From NCBI GenBank assembly GCA_030042915.1, contig JASHYS010000370.1:1-17025 (forward strand): a stretch of DNA of 17,025 nt, read 5' to 3'. Shown here piece after piece: positions 7,935-14,682 of the stretch. Origin of the DNA: Acidobacteriaceae bacterium. Its GTDB lineage: Bacteria > Acidobacteriota > Terriglobia > Terriglobales > Acidobacteriaceae. The notes beneath the pieces are model-generated. The model was given only the letters and a program-made list of their open reading frames with translations, did no database searches and had not been told where the DNA came from. Position numbers and translations under genes: made by a program. Position 1 is the first letter of the stretch. Each line of letters opens with the position of its first letter.

Positions 7935-10322
7935 ATGATCGAAAGCGCCACAATCGATACCGCGATTCAGGGCCCTCTCAGCTCTGAAATGCTTGCCAAA
8001 ATCGACGCCTATTGGCGTGCTGCCAACTACCTCTCCGTCGGCCAGATTTATCTCGAGGACAATCCCCTGCTGGAGCGCCCGCTGACCGTCGACGACATCA
8101 AACCGCGGCTGCTGGGTCACTGGGGCACCACGCCCGGGCTCAACTTTCTCTACGTGCAGTTGAACCGCGTCATCCGCGAGCGCGAGCTCGACATGATCTA
8201 TGTCGTCGGTCCGGGCCACGGCGGCCCAGCCACGGTCGCCAACACCTATCTCGAAGGCACCTACTCCGAAATCTATCCTTATATAGGGCAGGATAAGGAC
8301 GGAATCAAGCGGCTCTTCCGTCAATTCAGCTGGCCGTATGGCGTCCCCAGCCATAATGCGCCCGAAACCCCGGGCTCCATTCACGAGGGCGGCGAGCTGG
8401 GCTATTCGCTGGTGCACGCGTTCGGCGCGGTCTTCGACAACCCCGATTTGATTGCGGCCTGCGTCGTCGGCGACGGCGAAGCCGAAACCGGGCCGCTGGC
8501 CACGAGCTGGCACTCCAACAAATTCCTGAATCCTGTCACCGACGGCGCGGTGCTGCCCATCCTGCATCTGAACGGCTACAAGATCGCAAATCCCACGATT
8601 CTGGCGCGCATTCCTCACGAAGAGCTGGAGACCCTGATGCGCGGCTACGGCTACGAGCCCTTCACCATCGCAGGCGACGATCCCATGACGATGCACCAGA
8701 AGGCCGCGGCCGTCTTCGATACCATGTTCGATCGCATTGCTGCCATCCAGAAAGCCGCGCGCGAGGAAGGCGCGAAGGACCTCCCGGCCTGGCCCATGCT
8801 CATCATGAAGACGCCCAAAGGCTGGACCGGTCCCAAATTCGTCGACGGCAAGCCCGTCGAAGGCACCTGGCGTGCCCATCAAGTGCCGCTTCCCGAAGTG
8901 CGCCAGAATCCCCAGCATTTGCGCCAGCTTGAGGAGTGGATGCGCAGTTACAAGCCCGAAGAACTGTTCGACAGCAAGGGACGGCTGAGCCCCGACCTGG
9001 CGGAAATTGCACCCAAGGGCCGGGTGCGTATGGGCATGAACGCCCACGCCAACGGCGGACTGCTGCTCAAGCCGTTAAACCTGCCCAGCTTCCGCGATTT
9101 CGCGGTGAAGATCGATGGTCGAGGGCAGCGGGATGTGGAGGCGACGCGCGTAATGGGCCGCTTTTTGCACGCCGTCATGCAGGCCAACCTTGATCAGAGA
9201 AACTTCCGCGTCTTCGGCCCTGACGAGACAGCATCCAACCGCCTCGACGATGTAATCGTGGGAACCGGCAAGAGATGGCTCGAGGAAGTTCTTCCCGTGG
9301 ATGAAAACCTGTCGCCCACCGGCATGGTGATGGAAGTGCTCAGCGAGCACTTGTGCGAAGGATGGCTCGAAGGCTACCTGCTCACCGGCCGCCACGGCCT
9401 CTTCAACTGCTACGAAGCGTTCATCCACATCATCGACTCCATGGCGAACCAGCACGCCAAATGGCTCAAGACCACGCACGACCTTCCCTGGCGCAAGCCC
9501 ATCGCCTCGCTTAACTATCTGCTCAGTTCGCTGGTGTGGCGGCAGGATCACAACGGCTTCTCGCACCAGGATCCCGGATTCATCGACCACCTGGTTAACA
9601 AAAAAGCCGACGTGGTGCGCATTTACCTTCCGCCTGACGCGAACACGCTGCTATCGGTGACCGATCACTGCCTGCGCAGCCGCAATTACATCAATCTGAT
9701 TGTGGCCGGCAAGCAGCCCTCCCCGCAGTGGCTCACCATCGACGAGGCGGTGGCGCACTGCACTACCGGGCTGGGCATCTGGCAGTGGGCCTCGAATGAC
9801 GGCGGCAATCCCGACGTCGTGATGGCCTGCTGCGGCGACGTTCCCACTATCGAAGTCCTCGCGGCAGTCACCATCTTGCGCCAGCGTATTCCGGACCTGC
9901 GCATCCGCGTGGTGAATGTGGTGGACCTGATGGCCCTGCAGCCGCAGTCGGAGCATCCGCATGGCCTGCCCGACGAGGAATACGACAAAATCTTTCCGCC
10001 CGCCACGCCCACCGTCTTCAACTTTCATGGCTACCCGTGGGGGATTCACCGGCTCATGTACCGCCGCCACAACCACGACAACCTGCACGTGCGCGGATAC
10101 AAAGAGGAGGGCACCACCACGACTCCATTCGACATGTGCGTGCTCAACAACATCGACCGCTTCCAGCTGACGCTCGACGTGGTCCGCCGTGTGCCAAGGC
10201 TTGCATCGCAAATCAATGCCACGCAGCAGTGGTATTCCGAGAAGATCCAGCTCCATAAGCTTTACGTCGCTGAAAACGGCGACGATTTGCCGGAGATCAA
10301 GAACTGGAAGTGGACGGCGTGA
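7935..10322 (+). CDS. xfp: Xylulose-5-phosphate/fructose-6-phosphate phosphoketolase
   Basis: This 795-residue thiamine-diphosphate enzyme of the cytoplasm splits xylulose-5-phosphate (or fructose-6-phosphate) with inorganic phosphate into acetyl phosphate and glyceraldehyde-3-phosphate (or erythrose-4-phosphate). ATG 7935 has GAGGTG 4 bases upstream; 27 more codons are open upstream but do not look like the family. Motifs: [13 protein letters not shown] (about residue 61), GPGHGGPA (about 93), [19 protein letters not shown] (from 179, the cofactor and Mg-binding region), [13 protein letters not shown] (about 537), [12 protein letters not shown], and [20 protein letters not shown] near the C-terminus. 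Length matches the family (about 790-825). Acetate kinase follows on the same strand after 125 bases, which completes the branch to acetate and ATP. Dual or single substrate preference cannot be read. Confidence 0.97.
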   Translation: MIESATIDTAIQGPLSSEMLAKIDAYWRAANYLSVGQIYLEDNPLLERPLTVDDIKPRLLGHWGTTPGLNFLYVQLNRVIRERELDMIYVVGPGHGGPATVANTYLEGTYSEIYPYIGQDKDGIKRLFRQFSWPYGVPSHNAPETPGSIHEGGELGYSLVHAFGAVFDNPDLIAACVVGDGEAETGPLATSWHSNKFLNPVTDGAVLPILHLNGYKIANPTILARIPHEELETLMRGYGYEPFTIAGDDPMTMHQKAAAVFDTMFDRIAAIQKAAREEGAKDLPAWPMLIMKTPKGWTGPKFVDGKPVEGTWRAHQVPLPEVRQNPQHLRQLEEWMRSYKPEELFDSKGRLSPDLAEIAPKGRVRMGMNAHANGGLLLKPLNLPSFRDFAVKIDGRGQRDVEATRVMGRFLHAVMQANLDQRNFRVFGPDETASNRLDDVIVGTGKRWLEEVLPVDENLSPTGMVMEVLSEHLCEGWLEGYLLTGRHGLFNCYEAFIHIIDSMANQHAKWLKTTHDLPWRKPIASLNYLLSSLVWRQDHNGFSHQDPGFIDHLVNKKADVVRIYLPPDANTLLSVTDHCLRSRNYINLIVAGKQPSPQWLTIDEAVAHCTTGLGIWQWASNDGGNPDVVMACCGDVPTIEVLAAVTILRQRIPDLRIRVVNVVDLMALQPQSEHPHGLPDEEYDKIFPPATPTVFNFHGYPWGIHRLMYRRHNHDNLHVRGYKEEGTTTTPFDMCVLNNIDRFQLTLDVVRRVPRLASQINATQQWYSEKIQLHKLYVAENGDDLPEIKNWKWTA

Positions 10323-10323
10323 G

Positions 10324-10427
10324 GGAAGCGGAGTTAGCGGTGCTGGCGGTGGCAGCGGCGTCAGCGGCGTTAGAGAAAGCTCCTGCCAGCACCGCTCTTT
10401 CAACCTGACTCCGCTGACTCCGCTTTC
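10324..10427. repeat. Nested inverted repeat between xfp and ackA
   Basis: AGCGGTGCTGGC (10336-10347) is matched perfectly by GCCAGCACCGCT (10385-10396), a 12-bp stem with a 37-base loop. Outside it, GGAAGCGGAGTTAG (10324-10337) pairs with CTGACTCCGCTTTC (10414-10427) at 12 of 14 positions. The left side is a run of GCGG-containing units (AGCGG, GGCGG, AGCGGCG, AGCGGCG) and the right side has CTGACTCCG-type units. It fills nearly the whole gap. There is a short T-rich stretch, CTTTCTTTT, directly after the right arm, so a partial terminator or attenuator between the two genes is possible; a mobile repeat is the alternative. Confidence 0.65.
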
Positions 10428-10447
10428 TTTTGAAAGGTTCGTCATTC

Positions 10448-11659
10448 ATGTCTTCCTTGCCGGTTTTGGTTCTGAACAGCGGTTCATCTTCCATCAAATT
10501 CTCTCTATACGAAGCTGGCTCCGACGAAAGAACGCGACTCTTCGAGGGCGCCGTCGACGGAATCGGCACCGATCTCGGTAAGTTCTGGATGAAAGATGCC
10601 GCTGGCAACAACTTGGCCGACGAGACTCCGCCGCTGCCCAATCGCTCCGTCGCTTTCAAACTCGTAGCTGACGCGCTGCAATCGGACAAGTTCCCCAGAC
10701 CTGCAGCCATCGGACATCGCATGGTTTCGGGCGGTCCCACCGTGCTCGAAAATCAGAAGATCACTCCCGCCCTCATCGACGAGATGGACAGCTACGCTGC
10801 CTTTGCGCCTCTGCATACGCCCATCGCCGTCTATATCATGCGCCAGGCGCTGCAGCTGTTTCCCGGCGTGCCCAATTTCGTGATCCTCGACACCTACTTC
10901 CATCGCACTATGCCCGAAGTGGCCAAGCACATGCCCATCCCCGAGGAGTATTCGGCCATGGGTGCGCGCCGCTACGGCGCACACGGCATCTCGTACGAAT
11001 CCATCGTTTATCAGTTGCAGCCCAACGTTCCTGAGAAGCTCATCGCGGCCCACCTCGGCAACGGCGCATCCATCTCAGCCATTCGCAATGGCAAATGCAT
11101 CGATACATCCATGGGCCTCACGCCCACCGGCGGCCTCATCAGCGGTACGCGCACCGGCGACATCGATCCCGGCGTTTTGTTGTTCATTCTGCGCAAGATC
11201 GGTGAGAAAACCGCGAACGCTGAGGCTGCCGCCGATCAGTTGGAGACGGTCGCCAGCAAGAAGGCCGGGCTGCTCGGCGTCAGTGAGCTCTCCAACGACA
11301 TGCGCGATCTGCGCGAAGCCATCGCTGCCGGTAACGCCAACGCTCGGCTCGCCGTGGACAAATTCACCTGGACCGTCGCCAAGTGGATCGGCAGCTATGT
11401 AGCCGAGCTCGGCGGTCTCGACATGCTCGTCTTCACCGGCGGCATCGGCGAAAACGACATTGCCTCGCGCGCCGAAATCTGCGCAGGCTTGGTCGCATTA
11501 GGCATTATCCTCGACGCGCAGCGCAATAACGTGCGCGGCGCCGCCGTCATCTCGGCGGAGAAATCGCCGGTAACCGTCCGCGTCATTCCACCGCTCGAAG
11601 ATCTGATCATCGTCAACCACGTGCTTCGCCTGCTTGGCGGTCAAAGCGATCCCGAGTAA
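10448..11659 (+). CDS. ackA: Acetate kinase
   Basis: The product (403 residues) transfers phosphate between acetyl phosphate and ADP, giving acetate and ATP, in the cytoplasm. ATG 10448 is used because the family begins within a few residues of LVLNSGSSSIKFSLYE; GAAAGG lies about 11 bases upstream, a somewhat long spacing. A TTG at 10430 in the same frame has no upstream Shine-Dalgarno. Motifs of the ASKHA kinase fold: GHRMVSGG, FHRTMP, YGAHGISYE, HLGNGASISAIRNGK, MGLTPTGGLISGTRTGD and FTGGIGEND. Length is normal (about 400). It follows phosphoketolase, the source of its acetyl phosphate; there is no phosphotransacetylase gene here. This pairing is a known gene arrangement for the phosphoketolase branch. 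Confidence 0.97.
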   Translation: MSSLPVLVLNSGSSSIKFSLYEAGSDERTRLFEGAVDGIGTDLGKFWMKDAAGNNLADETPPLPNRSVAFKLVADALQSDKFPRPAAIGHRMVSGGPTVLENQKITPALIDEMDSYAAFAPLHTPIAVYIMRQALQLFPGVPNFVILDTYFHRTMPEVAKHMPIPEEYSAMGARRYGAHGISYESIVYQLQPNVPEKLIAAHLGNGASISAIRNGKCIDTSMGLTPTGGLISGTRTGDIDPGVLLFILRKIGEKTANAEAAADQLETVASKKAGLLGVSELSNDMRDLREAIAAGNANARLAVDKFTWTVAKWIGSYVAELGGLDMLVFTGGIGENDIASRAEICAGLVALGIILDAQRNNVRGAAVISAEKSPVTVRVIPPLEDLIIVNHVLRLLGGQSDPE

Positions 11660-11710
11660 TTCAGGCGATCTTGTGTCGTGCCGCTCTAACGAACCAACCC
11701 GGCCTTCATC

Positions 11711-11781
11711 GGAGGAAGCATGGGCCTTCAGGCCCATGAAATCAGCTTGCCACCTTGATCGGGCCTTAAGGCCCGGAACCT
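11711..11781 (+). repeat. Intergenic palindromic element, copy B
   Basis: The order is GGAGGAAGC, then ATGGGCCT-TC-AGGCCCAT (11720-11737, perfect 8-bp arms), GAAAT, a variable stretch with ACCTT, a perfect 16-bp palindrome CGGGCCTTAAGGCCCG (11760-11775), and GAACC. Copy A at 2032-2090 shares the blocks but lacks the left arm of the second palindrome. The element lies between ackA and ctaA, oriented with both, and ends 58 bases before the ctaA start. The Shine-Dalgarno-like start followed by ATG creates a 12-codon mini-frame ending in TGA at 11756-11758; it is not conserved in copy A, where TAG comes after three codons. Confidence 0.72.
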
Positions 11782-11839
11782 GCAAAATTCGACCAACGTC
11801 GTTTGTTCTACACTAATGAGTTCGTTGCGGAGTGTTCGA

Positions 11840-12799
11840 ATGTCTGCGACTACAGCTCCCGTCCACGCTACCCGCCTTCCAACGCCCGCACTGCGCCGCT
11901 TCGCCTGGGGCGTCCTCGTCTATTTCATCGCCGTCATTCTCTGGGGCGGCCTGGTGCGCGCCACCGGTTCGGGAGCCGGCTGCGGCGATCACTGGCCCCT
12001 TTGCAACGGCACCGTGATCCAGCATTCCGCGCGCAGCGATACCCTCATCGAGTTCACGCATCGCATCACCAGCGGCATTTCATTTTTCTCTGTCGTCGCG
12101 CTGCTGATTTGGACTTACGCGCGCACCTCACGCGGCCACATGGCTCGCTTGGCAGCCTGCGCTTCCGTGGTCTTCACGCTGGTTGAAGCCGCGCTCGGAG
12201 CTTTCCTCGTAAAACTTGGCCTTACCGCCCAGAGCCAATCCCCCTTGCGCGCTCCCTACCTGGCGCTGCACCTCGCCAACACGCTGCTGCTGCTGGCCGC
12301 CATCACCCTCACTGCGCACTTCCTCGCCCGCCGCAGCGGTTACTTGCGCGGCAAAATCCGAGTGACGGCTCCGCTCGGAGCCATCGCCTCGCTCGCTGTG
12401 GTTCTATTGGTCGGCGTTACGGGATCGCTGGCCGCGCTCGGCGACACGCTTTTCCCGCCAAGCTCCCTCACCAGCGCACTCGCCCAGGATTTTTCCGCCA
12501 CCAGCGGCTGGCTGGTGCGCTGGCGCTGGACCCATCCCACAGTCGCCTTTGGCGCTTGCGTCGTTCTTATCTGGCTGCTGGTGCGCGCCGCGCAGCACCG
12601 CTCCCACTGGGACAATCGCGGGCTCTCCGCGCTGGTGCTGATTCTTCTCGCTGTTCAGTATGGGCTCGGCGTTCTCGATGTGGTCCTGCTCGCGCCGGTT
12701 TGGCTGCAGATCGTGCACCTGCTCGGCGCCGATGTGCTCTGGTCGGCCCTCGTCGTGCTGGCCGCACGCGTCACCCTGGAACCATCCGAGGCACCTTAG
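11840..12799 (+). CDS. ctaA: Heme A synthase (COX15/CtaA)
   Basis: This integral membrane protein (319 residues, about eight helices) converts heme O to heme A for aa3-type cytochrome oxidases. ATG 11840 is preferred: GGAG lies 7 bases upstream, while an in-frame ATG at 11816 has none. Motifs: WGGLVRATGSGAGCGDHWPL at the first helix-loop, the cysteine pair Cys48 and Cys55 with the spacing known from the Bacillus type, and four conserved heme-ligand candidates, His74 (EFTHRIT), His144 (LALHLANT), His232 (WTHPTV) and His293 (QIVHLLG). Two halves of four helices are joined by a linker with DTLFPPSSLTSAL. No ctaB or cytochrome oxidase gene is adjacent, so it is a lone copy. Its 3' end faces the isomerase gene, with 83 bases between the stop codons. 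Confidence 0.95.
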   Translation: MSATTAPVHATRLPTPALRRFAWGVLVYFIAVILWGGLVRATGSGAGCGDHWPLCNGTVIQHSARSDTLIEFTHRITSGISFFSVVALLIWTYARTSRGHMARLAACASVVFTLVEAALGAFLVKLGLTAQSQSPLRAPYLALHLANTLLLLAAITLTAHFLARRSGYLRGKIRVTAPLGAIASLAVVLLVGVTGSLAALGDTLFPPSSLTSALAQDFSATSGWLVRWRWTHPTVAFGACVVLIWLLVRAAQHRSHWDNRGLSALVLILLAVQYGLGVLDVVLLAPVWLQIVHLLGADVLWSALVVLAARVTLEPSEAP

Positions 12800-12810
12800 C
12801 AAGTCAGCAA

Positions 12811-12860
12811 GCCGGCGAGTCACCTGGCCGGCAAGCGAAAAGGCCCCGTTAGCGGCCCTT
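12811..12860. terminator. Possible hairpin region between convergent genes
   Basis: Two hairpins lie between the ends of ctaA and the oppositely oriented isomerase gene. GCCGGC (12811-12816) pairs with GCCGGC (12827-12832). AAGGCC (12840-12845) pairs with GGCCCTT (12854-12860) with one bulged base. Position suits a two-way terminator, but neither hairpin has a run of T after it in either direction, so the call is tentative. Confidence 0.35.
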
Positions 12861-12895
12861 CCTATTCCTTATTCCCTGTTCCCTAATCCCTGTTC
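12861..12895. repeat. Five-unit heptamer tandem repeat
   Basis: Five 7-base units follow each other without gaps: CCTATTC, CTTATTC, CCTGTTC, CCTAATC and CCTGTTC. The last two units overlap the end of the isomerase gene on the minus strand: the unit CCTAATC, read as GATTAGG, carries the final aspartate codon and the TAG stop. Short heptamer repeats of this kind occur between genes in several bacterial groups; the family here is not identified. Confidence 0.75.
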
Positions 12896-14325
12896 TCCGG
12901 CCAGTCCTCAAGGGCCGGATGATAGTGGCTCTCCCACCCCAGATACCGCGCCGCTTCGTGCACCGACTTTGATACTTCGCTGAAGTTCGCAGCCACGTGG
13001 TGCTCGAATCCTTCGCGGCAAATGTAGTGCAGCAGCTTCTGCAACTGTGGAATCTCAGCCACGCCCGCGCCGCCAAAGGTCTCCAGCGGATCGTCGGTAA
13101 AACGGCCCGGGCCCGTGTAGCCGCGCACGATGCCGTGCCGGTCGTCGGTTGAAAACCGCGCGTAGCTCATGGCGCCCGATTTCACGCGCCCCACGCATGT
13201 TCCAAACGTATTTTCCTTGCCCACCGTGCCGGCGATGATCTCCTGGTAATCCATGCGCACATCTTTGAAAAAGTGCTTGGGCAAATTCGAGCAGTGGAAG
13301 CACACGCATTTGTTGGGGTCGTTGCCGTAATTATTGTTCCAATCGAGCAGCGCAGAAGGCGTCCCCGAGGCCAGCGCCAGCATATACATGCTCAGCGTTC
13401 CGGGCACATCCACCTCGCAAGCCGACGGAATCAGCTCGTTCGACATCATGCTCATGATGGTGCACGGCACCACGCCGAAGAATTCCTCCATTGAGGTCCA
13501 GCACTGCACTGCGCTGATGGTCACATGCGCCTGCTTCATCCAGCCGTCGATCACAGCGCCCAGTTTGGCCATCTTCAGCAGCGCGGCGTCGGCAATGCCC
13601 GACGTGGTGACGTACTTCTTGATCGCCGCCAGCTTGGCCTGCGCCGCGTCGTCGTTGTCCTTCATGCGGTTGATGCGGCCGAAAATTTCAGACAGATCGA
13701 TGGTTTCAACGGTGATCCCCGAGGTTTCCAGGATGCGCTCGGAGTAGCGCACGGTGTTAAAGGCCGTGGGCCGGGCTCCGATCGACCCGATGCGCAGATT
13801 CTTCAACCCCTTCACGATGCGGCAGACCTGCGAGAACCACTCCAAATCAGCCTTGAATTCCGCCGACTGCACCGTCTCGGTGTGCAATGTGGTCAGCGAG
13901 TAAGGAATGCCGTACTGCATCATGTTGTTGCAGCAGCTCATCTTTCCGCAGAAGCTGTCGCGCCGCGTGGCAATGGTCATGGCATCGGCGCGGTCCGGCG
14001 TGGCCTGCACCAGCACTGGAACCTTGAGCCCTGAGAGCCGGATCGCATCCACAATACCGCGCTCCTCGCCAAAGTTGGGCAGGGTCACAATGATGCCGTC
14101 GATCTCCTCGGCATGCTTCTTGAACAGTTCTGCGCACGTCTGCGCCTCGGCGTAGGTCTCCACTGCGCCGTAGTGTGATTGCTCAGGGCTGAGCACAATC
14201 GGCGTCGCGCCCGCTGCTTCCAGAACCGACATGATCTCTTCACGGCCCGTCTTGGCCAAATGGTGCGGGAAAAACCCGCGATTGCCTACGATAATTCCAA
14301 ATGTCATCTTGCGCTGCGCTGCCAT
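12883..14325 (-). CDS. L-fucose/L-arabinose isomerase family protein
   Basis: This codes for 480 residues. ATG 14325 has AGGAG about 8 bases upstream; codons further 5' come from a GC-rich repeat and give an arginine run, so they are not coding. Family members interconvert aldoses and ketoses using a divalent metal in the cytoplasm. Near the N-terminus GIIVGNRGFFP resembles the start of the FucI-type fold. Acidic residues Glu280/Glu281 (SMEEFFG) and Glu304/Asp306 (ACEVDVPG) sit where FucI has its metal-binding Glu and Asp, and His442/His443 (EHHVAANF) is a candidate third ligand (inference). It is shorter than E. coli FucI (591) and similar to other short family members. The substrate may be L-fucose, L-arabinose or another sugar. 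It is the last gene of the unit with the symporter; the gap to the preceding gene is 131 bases. Confidence 0.85.
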   Translation of the reverse strand: MAAQRKMTFGIIVGNRGFFPHHLAKTGREEIMSVLEAAGATPIVLSPEQSHYGAVETYAEAQTCAELFKKHAEEIDGIIVTLPNFGEERGIVDAIRLSGLKVPVLVQATPDRADAMTIATRRDSFCGKMSCCNNMMQYGIPYSLTTLHTETVQSAEFKADLEWFSQVCRIVKGLKNLRIGSIGARPTAFNTVRYSERILETSGITVETIDLSEIFGRINRMKDNDDAAQAKLAAIKKYVTTSGIADAALLKMAKLGAVIDGWMKQAHVTISAVQCWTSMEEFFGVVPCTIMSMMSNELIPSACEVDVPGTLSMYMLALASGTPSALLDWNNNYGNDPNKCVCFHCSNLPKHFFKDVRMDYQEIIAGTVGKENTFGTCVGRVKSGAMSYARFSTDDRHGIVRGYTGPGRFTDDPLETFGGAGVAEIPQLQKLLHYICREGFEHHVAANFSEVSKSVHEAARYLGWESHYHPALEDWPENRD

Positions 14326-14340
14326 TTTCTTGCTCCTTGT

Positions 14341-14386
14341 AGCGCCGGCGTCGGGCCGGCTGTACCGGCGGCGTCTTCGCCGCCGG
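14341..14386. repeat. Double-hairpin GC-rich repeat upstream of the isomerase gene
   Basis: Two strong stems adjoin: GCCGGC (14344-14349) with GCCGGC (14355-14360), and CCGGCGGCG (14365-14373) with CGCCGCCGG (14378-14386) around a TCTT loop, 9 perfect pairs. Sequences starting with GTAGCGCCGGCGTC are, from memory, common between genes in acidobacteria. On the minus-strand transcript the hairpins end only a few bases before the isomerase Shine-Dalgarno, so they could influence its translation or protect the message. No other copy is present in this window. Confidence 0.6.
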
Positions 14387-14456
14387 AGTAAGGCTGTTTT
14401 TCGGCTCCAACAGGCGCAGGCGGAAATCCGCACCACCGCCGTTCAAGAGTCCGGCG

Positions 14457-14672
14457 TTACTTGCTGCCCCCGGGACGAAACTTGATGGCGTAAAACAGGC
14501 CGAGGATCCCCAAAAGCCCGCCCCACCAGACCGGCGCGTGCAGGTTGGCCAACACCACATTGGCGGTGCGGTTCGTCGCCAGCTCAATGCATCCATAGCC
14601 CGCGATGAGCACTCCATACACGGCTAGAAGAATGCCGATGAAGAACCATATTGAAACTCGCGATGAATGCAT
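14457..14672 (-). CDS. Small two-helix membrane protein between symporter and isomerase
   Basis: This 71-residue protein has two hydrophobic segments: about residues 7-28 (SIWFFIGILLAVYGVLIAGY) and 47-63 (APVWWGGLLGILGLFYAI), joined by a polar loop with NRTANVVLANLH. It ends in a basic tail, KFRPGGSK. ATG 14672 has AGGGGGA about 6 bases upstream, and that Shine-Dalgarno overlaps the stop codon of the symporter gene, only 10 bases away, so the two are surely cotranscribed and probably translationally coupled. I do not recognise the family. Small membrane partners are known for other sodium:solute symporters (DUF485 and DUF4212 proteins), so an accessory subunit role is a reasonable guess from position and size; it is not shown by sequence similarity. 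Confidence 0.85.
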   Translation of the reverse strand: MHSSRVSIWFFIGILLAVYGVLIAGYGCIELATNRTANVVLANLHAPVWWGGLLGILGLFYAIKFRPGGSK

Positions 14673-14682
14673 CCACGTCCCC

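Noticed and set aside
7890..9047. Minus-strand frame of 385 codons opposite the phosphoketolase gene
   Set aside because: The plus strand codes for an unmistakable phosphoketolase; the antisense frame is a by-product of high GC at third codon positions.
11816..11839. Alternative ctaA start at ATG 11816
   Set aside because: It has no Shine-Dalgarno, while ATG 11840 has GGAG at a suitable distance and gives a normal N-terminus.
14326..14436. N-terminal extension of the isomerase
   Set aside because: The added residues include an arginine run translated from the double-hairpin repeat, and ATG 14325 has a good AGGAG.
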